Positions 42,072-47,708 of a stretch of 47,708 nt of DNA are shown here, piece after piece. Position 1 is the stretch's first letter; each line of letters opens with the position of its first letter. Source of the DNA: Mesorhizobium ciceri WSM4083 (GTDB taxonomy: Bacteria; Pseudomonadota; Alphaproteobacteria; Rhizobiales; Rhizobiaceae). The translations under genes and the position numbers were made by a program. The stretch lies in NCBI RefSeq assembly GCF_000519305.1, contig NZ_JAFG01000018.1:1-47708 (forward strand). The letters run 5' to 3'. The notes below the pieces were generated by a model. It saw only the letters and a program-made list of their open reading frames with translations. It was not told where the DNA came from and searched no databases.

Positions 42072-43616
42072 ATGACTACGCCACGTATCGGCTTTGCTAA
42101 GCGTGTCGATGCATTGTTCGGAAAATTCAGCGGACCTGAAATGCCTGGCGCTGTCGTCGCGGTGACGGAGCACGGTCGCGAGATTTTCGCTAACGCCTAT
42201 GGTCTGGCGAATATAAATGACGACGTGCCAATGGGCCGTAAAACCATCATCCGCATTGGTTCCCAAAGCAAGCAGTTCACCGTGTTGCTGATCCTGATGT
42301 TGGAGGCTGAAGGCAAGCTAAGCCTTGAGGACGATGTGCACAAGCATCTGCCTTATGTGCCCCGACTTGAGCACCGGGTTACACTCAGGCAACTTGCCTC
42401 CAACACCAGCGGGTACCGCGACTTTCTGGAGGCCATGTTCGTCAGCGGGCGGTCGATCTACACGCCGTCAGACCGTCAGACGATCCGTGATATCATAGCT
42501 AAGCAGGACGCGCTCAACTTCAAGCCCGGGAGTGCAATGATCTATTCGAATTCCGGGTTCTTCATGTTGTACGAGATCATCGAGCAGATCGAGGGCGCGA
42601 CCTTCAACGAAGTACTGCGCAAGCGCATCACCGGCCCGCTCGCCATGCACGACACCTCGCTCATGTTGCGCGACGGCTCGGTGATGAAACGGCTGGCCTC
42701 GCACTATACCAAGCGCGCCGAGGGCTGGGCCCATTTGGGCTGGGGGGTGGAAGAAGACGGCGGAGGCGGGATAGTTTCGACGCTCGACGACATGGTCGTC
42801 TGGCAACAGAATCTTATCAACCACAAGGTCGGCACAGCGGAAATGTATCGACGGATGTCCACGCCGTGCATCTTCGACAATGGAACCACCGGGTTCTATG
42901 GGCTCGGGCTGGTGACGGACGTCTATCGGGGCCGCCGCGCGGTCGGCCACGGCGGTTCAGTTGCCGGTGGAAAGTCGCAATCGATGCGCTTCATCGACGA
43001 CGGGCTCGGCATTGTCATCATCGCCAACAACGACCAGGTTCCTGCCTTCGCCGTTGCGCGCCGTATCGCCGACATTTATTTCGGCAACACCGCGCCAGCG
43101 CGGATCGAACTTGCTCCCGGCCGTTTCCGGCAGGAAGCCGGGAGTGACGTGTTTGAGCTCGTGGCCAAAAACGGCGTGCCAACCTTCCTCAGTTCCGGTG
43201 GTGCGACCGGGTTCGATTTCGGCCATCCTGGCGGCGCGAAGCCCGAGCGCGGGATTACGGATCTTGTTCTCAGTCCACGACCGGACGGTAAACTCGATGT
43301 CACGTTCTGCGGCACACCGAGGGTCTACGCACCCCTGGGCGAAGAAGCAAAAGCGACCGCTCCGCTCGCCGGATACTACGCCAACGAGGCGCAGGGCCTT
43401 GAGGTCGAGATTGAGGGCGACGCACAACGTGGCAATTTCCGGCTTCGCTCCAATCTTGGCGCGATGGACGCGACCATCGTCGCAGCGGACAGCGATCTTT
43501 GGTTCCTGCTCCAGCCCGAAACCGACCTGCCTTGGGCGGCGACGCTGAGCGTCACCGCAGACGGTTTCGAGATGGACACGGACTGGATCAAAAAACTGCA
43601 CTTTACGCGAGTCTGA
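42072..43616 (+). CDS. Class C beta-lactamase-fold serine hydrolase, D-aminopeptidase-like
   Basis: 514 residues from ATG 42072 (AGGAAAC upstream). The N-terminal 340 residues form the penicillin-binding fold: SxxK as SQSK (in IRIGSQSKQFTVLL), YxN as YSN in MIYSNSGFFML, and HGG in AVGHGGSVAGG in place of KTG. The remaining 170 residues form C-terminal beta domains, as in the D-aminopeptidase of Ochrobactrum anthropi, which has about this length and the same HGG motif. No signal peptide is seen, so it should be cytoplasmic. It may release D-amino acids from peptides; the peptide importer and CapA-family gene are next door (inference). An esterase or other amidase function is also possible. Confidence 0.87.
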   Translation: MTTPRIGFAKRVDALFGKFSGPEMPGAVVAVTEHGREIFANAYGLANINDDVPMGRKTIIRIGSQSKQFTVLLILMLEAEGKLSLEDDVHKHLPYVPRLEHRVTLRQLASNTSGYRDFLEAMFVSGRSIYTPSDRQTIRDIIAKQDALNFKPGSAMIYSNSGFFMLYEIIEQIEGATFNEVLRKRITGPLAMHDTSLMLRDGSVMKRLASHYTKRAEGWAHLGWGVEEDGGGGIVSTLDDMVVWQQNLINHKVGTAEMYRRMSTPCIFDNGTTGFYGLGLVTDVYRGRRAVGHGGSVAGGKSQSMRFIDDGLGIVIIANNDQVPAFAVARRIADIYFGNTAPARIELAPGRFRQEAGSDVFELVAKNGVPTFLSSGGATGFDFGHPGGAKPERGITDLVLSPRPDGKLDVTFCGTPRVYAPLGEEAKATAPLAGYYANEAQGLEVEIEGDAQRGNFRLRSNLGAMDATIVAADSDLWFLLQPETDLPWAATLSVTADGFEMDTDWIKKLHFTRV

Positions 43617-44063
43617 GCAGGCCGGCATCAGCGAAATCCACCATATACCCGCGCGTGTGTCGAAATTCTCCCCCTGAGGTTTCGACCCGCTTCGCCGGAT
43701 GGGCCGAGCTGATACTCACGTATGCAGGGTGAGCCACGAGGGAGTATTGCGAAGCACCCGCTGCACAGCGGTGGGCCACGTGGGGAACTCCCGTCGCTAG
43801 TTATGTGGCCGAGCCGGTGCGGCCGACTCCCGCCCTCTAGACCGAGGACAGCCCCGAGACGAAGACACCGAAGGTCGGTACCCACCCGTGGAGGAGAGTC
43901 TGATCAACCGTCGTCTCTGAGCTCCACCCCCCGCCCTGTGCAGATTCGGCCGATCCGACTGCTTCGCGAACCTGCCAAGCAGGTGAGCCTTCTTGCCTTC
44001 AACCTTGACAGGGAACATGAGAGCTAACTGTCGCGGAATAAGGGTTCAGTGGCGGGTCGCGGA
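43617..44063. other. GC-rich spacer with strong dyads
   Basis: About 450 bases without a supported gene. The part 43730-44000 is rich in self-complementary stretches, for example around 43808-43830 (GGCCGAGCCGGTGCGGCCGA). It could hold a structured RNA or the remains of a mobile element; nothing can be named. Confidence 0.4.
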
Positions 44064-44810
44064 TTACACGCTAGTTCTACGATACACCGAGATATGCCGT
44101 TTGGACACATCGGTGAACGCACCTTTTGCCCAATCTTCCCATCGCTCCGCCAGCTCGAGCCCGACGCATTGGGCCATGGTGTCGAGCTCTTGGTGATAGA
44201 CGTAACGAATACGTTGCGGGGAACGCCTGAGGGATGTACCAGAAAACCAGAGGGAAGTTGACGTCAAATTTTGTTTTAGTGAATCGTGAACTTCAACATT
44301 GACAAGTGTATTCTCATAGTCCAATAGATTAGCAATCACCCTCTGACCTCTGATGAAACCATCCAACACTGGCACAGGCAACTCTATAACCAACGCACCC
44401 TCTTCATCTAGCGCCTCCGCGGCAGATCTGAGGCAAGCTATTTGCTCTTCACGCGTAGAGAGCAGCGTGAAAGTGCCAAAAACACAATAGACCAGATGGT
44501 AACGTTGCTCTGAGCTGAAATCGGCAATGTCCCCCTTCCAAGCCTTGATCTGATCGGTACGGTTGGCGAGAAGTTTCAGCATGCTTTCCGAATTGTCGAT
44601 GCCTTCGACCTTGACGCCGTGTTCGCTCAACGGCACCGCTACGCGCCCGTTACCAATGCCAAGTTCGAGAGCACTTCTTCCGCAAGAAAACCTCTCAAGG
44701 AAGGCTGCGGTTTCACCCGCCTCAGCAACCTTACCAACCAATGTAGTAAATTTTTCATAAGTCGAAGCTGAATTCTCGTCATATATTAATTTGTCATGCA
44801 TATCAATCAT
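44064..44810 (-). CDS. Class I SAM-dependent methyltransferase
   Basis: 248 residues from ATG 44810 (an ATG nine bases inside is an alternative). A Rossmann-fold methyltransferase: motif I ALELGIGNGRVAVPLSEHG (SAM glycine loop, about residues 48-66), motif II VEGIDNSESML, the WKGDIADF segment and YHLVYCVFGTFTLL. Small-molecule type; the acceptor is unknown. The gene and its upstream region are richer in A/T than the rest of the window, a hint of foreign origin. It is transcribed away from the ATP-grasp gene with a long spacer between, so the two may or may not share a pathway. Confidence 0.9.
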   Translation of the reverse strand: MIDMHDKLIYDENSASTYEKFTTLVGKVAEAGETAAFLERFSCGRSALELGIGNGRVAVPLSEHGVKVEGIDNSESMLKLLANRTDQIKAWKGDIADFSSEQRYHLVYCVFGTFTLLSTREEQIACLRSAAEALDEEGALVIELPVPVLDGFIRGQRVIANLLDYENTLVNVEVHDSLKQNLTSTSLWFSGTSLRRSPQRIRYVYHQELDTMAQCVGLELAERWEDWAKGAFTDVSKRHISVYRRTSV

Positions 44811-45780
44811 GATTCTCTTGGGTCTGTCGTCCGTTTCTACTTAGAATTACTCTGGATGAATCACATTTTATGCCTCTCTGCCCTGCCCTATAAAACTTGA
44901 ACTTTCTGCTTTCCTCTTGAAACCAGCCTGAGCGGGTGCGCTGTTGTGTGATCTCGCAGAACAAAGCGCAAGCGGTATGCCAAATTGAAAACGATCAAAT
45001 TCAATGGCCTTGGGTATTGGCGTCCGAATCCGTATGTATGCAACAGCACAATTTGTGCGTTTCCGGTCGGCACCCGAACTCGCGCTCCCACCCACGTTGA
45101 CACGCCCAAGTCTATGGCTATTGCCATGGCCGAAAAGACTCCGTTCGCCTTCACGGCGGATCGACACTGCCGTCTGTTTCATCGACACGTCGAGACCGGT
45201 ATTCTTCCATGGCTGTTCTCCGTTGATGCTGGCCCGGCGTCCAGTCGTGAGCCCGTATTTTTTCCATCTTGTCGGGGAACAGCTACCCTCCAGCTTATGA
45301 TCGGCTCCAGGGCGCGTCGCTCCCCCGACTACCCCATCTGGACGGCTCTCCCTTACGTGCTTTCGACGGCCACACTTTGGCACGCTACGGGAGCGGAGGC
45401 CGTCCACCACATCAACTGACTGGCGCCATTCCGGATTGCCCGAGACTAGTCAGCTCCGTAGCTAGTTAGGTACAGCACTCAAAATGAGAAACTTTAGCCT
45501 ATATTCGTTGGTACTTAACGTCCGTTGCCAGCTGACGTTCCGGCTAACGTTGATTAGGGCCGCTTGACCTCCCAACCTTCAATTTTCGAGATACTCTCCT
45601 TGCCACACCGTCAGCGATGAAACGTTGCAACAAATCATTCAAACGAATTTACAGAGTCTTCACGATCTCAAATGGTGGACGGTGGTACGTTCACCCGAAT
45701 TGTAGTGGAGACACGGCCAAGAACGGTGCTGTCGGTTTGCGTTCCGGCGCCGCCGCACAATACGCAATGTTGGGAGGCAG
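44811..45780. other. Long structured spacer between methyltransferase and ATP-grasp genes
   Basis: About 970 bases with no supported gene. A 180-codon minus frame (44868-45410) is basic and motif-free. On the minus strand between about 45420 and 45060 the DNA is full of short inverted repeats (for example GACGGCC...GGCCGTC and GTCGGGG...CCCCGAC), suggesting a folded RNA such as part of a group II intron, but no reverse transcriptase or domain V is visible. Promoters for both flanking genes should lie at its two ends. Confidence 0.4.
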
Positions 45781-47010
45781 ATGATGACAGAAAGAGCGCT
45801 TATACTTGTTGAGGCCACTAGGAGCAATGGTCTACTATACGTCCAAGCGGCCCAACGTCTTAGTCTTCGTCCAATTGCTCTGTCGGCCGATCCAGCCCAG
45901 TACGATTATCTAAAGTCGGAGGGCGTTGAGGCGATCCGTGTCGATACCGACAATCTTGGTGCGCTGATCCGGGAATGCTCCCGGGTTCGTGCCACTTATG
46001 ACATTGCTGGCATTACCTCCTCCGCAGAGTCGTTCTATGCGACAATCGGCAAGCTCTGCCGGCATTTTGATCTGCCGGGCCCCAACCCTGAATCGGTCGA
46101 GCAATGCTGCAACAAATTCGCTCAACGACAGCTCCTCGCCGAGGCCGGCGTCCCAGTACCCGCTTTTCGTTTGGCAGCGAATGCGAGTGACGTACAAAGC
46201 TGTGCCGCGGAGATCGGCCTGCCGGTCATTCTCAAGCCGGCCGTCGGCAGCGGCAGCAGGGGCGTCCGGTTGTGCCGCAATGTTGATGAGTTGGCCGAAC
46301 ATACGGGCTATCTGTTGGGTGGTAAGCAGCTATGGCGGTCTTCGCCAAAGATACTAGTCGAAGAGTTCGCACAAGGCCCGCTTTATGTCGCTCATCTAAT
46401 GGGCAATGAGATCATTGGGATTGAAAGCTCTGATTTTGGCTGCCCACCGCATTTCGTCTGTCGAGGCGGCATCTTCCCCGCCCTGCTAACTGATGAGGTT
46501 CATGCACGTATGACCGGTGTTTCGCTGAGCTGTTTGCGAGCTCTGGGCCTTGGCTGGGGGCCAGCGAACATTGAACTCCGGTTGACGGAGTGTGGCCCAG
46601 TCGTCATTGAAGTCAATCCGCGTCTTGGGGGCGGTCCTCAGCACATTCAGCTAGCTTGCGGTATCGATCTCGTCAGAGAGCACATCAACCTTGTCGTCGG
46701 TGACGAATGCGATTTGCACGAAAGGCAGTCGCAAATTGCAGGCTGGCGGTCTCTACTTCCTGATCGCGATGGCACCCTCGATTGGATAGATGGCGAACAT
46801 CGGGCGGCTGCCGTACCAGGTGTCGCCGAGGTCAAATTGCATGTTGGACCCAAGACGTCGATCGCCAGGAACGGCGATTTCCAAGACACTATGGGATATA
46901 TTATAGCGTTCTCACGCGGCCATGCTGCGACCGACGCAGCACTTCAACGGGCCATCGACTTGATCCATTGGTCGATCTCACCATCTAGCTGTGGCTGCGT
47001 GTTTCGGTAA
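45781..47010 (+). CDS. ATP-grasp ligase, C-terminus touched by IS21
   Basis: 409 residues from ATG 45781, with GGGAGG upstream. An N-terminal pre-ATP-grasp domain (about 1-115) is followed by the ATP-grasp fold: the nucleotide loop VILKPAVGSGSRGVRLC near residue 160, ILVEEFAQGPLYVAHLM near 200, and the metal-binding ending NIELRLTECGPVVIEVNPRLGGGPQ near 265-290. The family joins a carboxylate to an amine or thiol through an acyl phosphate; many members are L-amino-acid ligases or make small peptides in biosynthetic clusters. The last residues (about CGCVFR) and stop lie at the tip of an IS21 fragment whose repeats begin at 47016, so the natural C-terminus may be slightly altered. Substrates unknown. 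Confidence 0.9.
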   Translation: MMTERALILVEATRSNGLLYVQAAQRLSLRPIALSADPAQYDYLKSEGVEAIRVDTDNLGALIRECSRVRATYDIAGITSSAESFYATIGKLCRHFDLPGPNPESVEQCCNKFAQRQLLAEAGVPVPAFRLAANASDVQSCAAEIGLPVILKPAVGSGSRGVRLCRNVDELAEHTGYLLGGKQLWRSSPKILVEEFAQGPLYVAHLMGNEIIGIESSDFGCPPHFVCRGGIFPALLTDEVHARMTGVSLSCLRALGLGWGPANIELRLTECGPVVIEVNPRLGGGPQHIQLACGIDLVREHINLVVGDECDLHERQSQIAGWRSLLPDRDGTLDWIDGEHRAAAVPGVAEVKLHVGPKTSIARNGDFQDTMGYIIAFSRGHAATDAALQRAIDLIHWSISPSSCGCVFR

Positions 47011-47015
47011 TTGCC

Positions 47016-47089
47016 GGACACCCTTTTCGCTAAATCCCGGACAGTGATTTCAGCAATTCGCGGACAGCGATTCCGCTAAATCCCGGACA
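47016..47089 (+). repeat. IS21 left-end tandem repeats, 23-bp period
   Basis: Units starting GGACA at 47016, 47039, 47062 and 47085 are spaced exactly 23 bases apart; CGCTAAATCCC recurs in the first and third. Same spacing and related sequence as at 3700-3768. Confidence 0.8.
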
Positions 47090-47171
47090 GTTTTCGGGAG
47101 CGGATTTTACGGTCGGTTCTCGGCTGCGCCCTCTGGCATTTTGGCCTCTCACGATGACGTTGAGAGGGGCC

Positions 47172-47469
47172 ATGCCGAGACGGAAGCAAGCGAGACGAAC
47201 GAGCGTGAGGGATATCCAAGCGATCTTGCGCCTGACCCATGAACAGGGTCTTTCGGTGCGTGAGGTGTCGGAACGGCTCAAGATCAGTAAGACGACAGTA
47301 TCGACTTATTTGCTGCGGGCGCGGGGAGGCCGGGCTGTCATGCTGGCCTCTGCCGCCGGGCCACGATGACGCGACACTTGAGCGGCTGCTGTTTGGCCGT
47401 GCCGGTCGTCCGCCGCAAGACCTGAGCGAACCGGACTTTGCGCGTACGCATACGACGAAGGCCGCATGA
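47172..47469 (+). pseudogene. istA: IS21 transposase IstA, N-terminal remnant with frameshift
   Basis: From ATG 47172 the frame reads MPRRKQARRTSVRDIQAILRLTHEQGL and the HTH SVREVSERLKISKTTVSTYLLRAR. An extra G in the run at about 47324 moves the continuation (AGLSCWPLPPGHDDATLERLLFGRAGRPP) into the next frame, which stops at 47469 after DFARTHTTKAA. The integrase core is absent. Dead. Confidence 0.85.
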
Positions 47470-47519
47470 TTGGCACGCGCGCGTGTGCGCGGCGGGCTCT
47501 ATGATGACGTTTCGTGAGG

Positions 47520-47708
47520 TCAGGCGGCCTGCTGATCGGCGGGCTTGTCGGCTTCGCGCAGGCGCTTCCATTGCCAGGGCAGTAGTTCGTGCAGACGCGA
47601 GGCGGGAAGATCGGCAATGCGGGCCAGGACGTCGGCGAGCCAGGCTTTCGGGTCGACGTCGTTGAGGCGTGCCGTGGTGATGAGGGTAAGCATGACGGCG
47701 GCACGGTC
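47520..47708 (-). CDS. tnpC: IS66 transposase TnpC, C-terminal end, partial at window edge
   Basis: 62 codons enter from the right edge and end at 47520: AAVMLTLITTARLNDVDPKAWLADVLARIADLPASRL and LLPWQWKRL. This is the C-terminus of an IS66 TnpC, similar to but not the same as the one at 27.6-29.3 kb. The rest lies outside the window, so whether it is intact is unknown. Confidence 0.9.
   Translation of the reverse strand, partial: DRAAVMLTLITTARLNDVDPKAWLADVLARIADLPASRLHELLPWQWKRLREADKPADQQAA

Larger units (their letters stand above)
47001..47469 (+). mobile_element. IS21-family 5' fragment
   Basis: Left end and first part of istA of an IS21-family element with the same 23-bp terminal repeats as the relic at 2.1-3.8 kb. 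The rest is missing and IS66-type sequence follows. Confidence 0.8.

Noticed and set aside
44868..45410. 180-codon minus-strand ORF in the spacer
   Set aside because: Basic, motif-free composition with no start signal; the DNA is full of inverted repeats, so a structured spacer is more likely.
1..47708. CRISPR arrays, tRNA, rRNA, origins of replication
   Set aside because: No regular spacer-repeat array longer than the IS21 terminal repeats, no cloverleaf or rRNA-like stretch and no rep/par genes were seen on either strand.

Overview
This window is an accessory, insertion-sequence-rich stretch of DNA from a rhizobial alphaproteobacterium (order Hyphomicrobiales; Mesorhizobium-like is the best guess). 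The guess rests on the serine-recombinase/HTH/DUF5372 cassette, on IS families common in rhizobia (IS21, IS66, IS5, IS3, IS481), and on a solo LuxR beside a ruined LuxI gene. No rRNA, tRNA, replication gene or CRISPR array was seen. The density of dead IS copies suggests a symbiosis-type genomic island or megaplasmid.

Layout: (1) 1-6.45 kb, mobile DNA: a serine-recombinase cassette running off the left edge, an IS21 relic and a complete second IS21-family element. (2) 6.7-8.2 kb, a quorum-sensing relic: an intact luxR, a near-canonical lux box and a luxI destroyed by five frameshifts and a stop. (3) 8.9-19.8 kb, nine genes all on the minus strand: class III aminotransferase, Lrp regulator, class I fumarase/mesaconase-like hydratase, aldehyde dehydrogenase, LysR regulator, CitE-like lyase, CaiB/BaiF CoA-transferase, 3-methylaspartate ammonia-lyase and a DoeB/aspartoacylase-like deacylase. 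(4) 21.0-26.1 kb, plus strand: electron transfer flavoprotein (etfB, etfA) and a two-subunit opine-oxidase/HCN-synthase-like amine dehydrogenase. (5) 26.2-30.0 kb, a dead IS5-family element split by an intact IS66-family element with a perfect 8-bp target duplication. (6) 30.3-32.7 kb, a dimethylglycine/sarcosine-dehydrogenase-like protein. (7) 33.4-40.6 kb, an IS481 scrap and a six-gene minus-strand operon: peptide/opine-type ABC transporter (binding protein, two permeases, two ATPases) plus a CapA-family protein. (8) 41.1-47.0 kb, an IS3 relic, a D-aminopeptidase-like serine hydrolase, a SAM methyltransferase and an ATP-grasp ligase. (9) 47.0-47.7 kb, an IS21 5' fragment and the end of an IS66 transposase.

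How the genes may work together (inference): the 8.9-19.8 kb cluster contains every step from 3-methylaspartate to central metabolism: ammonia-lyase to mesaconate, hydratase to citramalate, CoA-transferase to citramalyl-CoA, and lyase to acetyl-CoA plus pyruvate. It lacks the glutamate mutase that normally makes 3-methylaspartate. In its place are a deacylase, an aminotransferase, an aldehyde dehydrogenase and an Lrp regulator that resemble the ectoine-catabolism enzymes DoeB, DoeD, DoeC and DoeX. A simple reading is that 3-methylaspartate is made from an N-acylated, methyl-branched precursor such as an N-acyl-3-methylaspartate or an N-acyl-3-methyl-2,4-diaminobutyrate. This would be a hybrid route that I do not recognise as described. 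The ETF, amine dehydrogenases and peptide transporter nearby fit a catabolic island for unusual amino acids or small peptides, but a direct link is not proven by the sequence.
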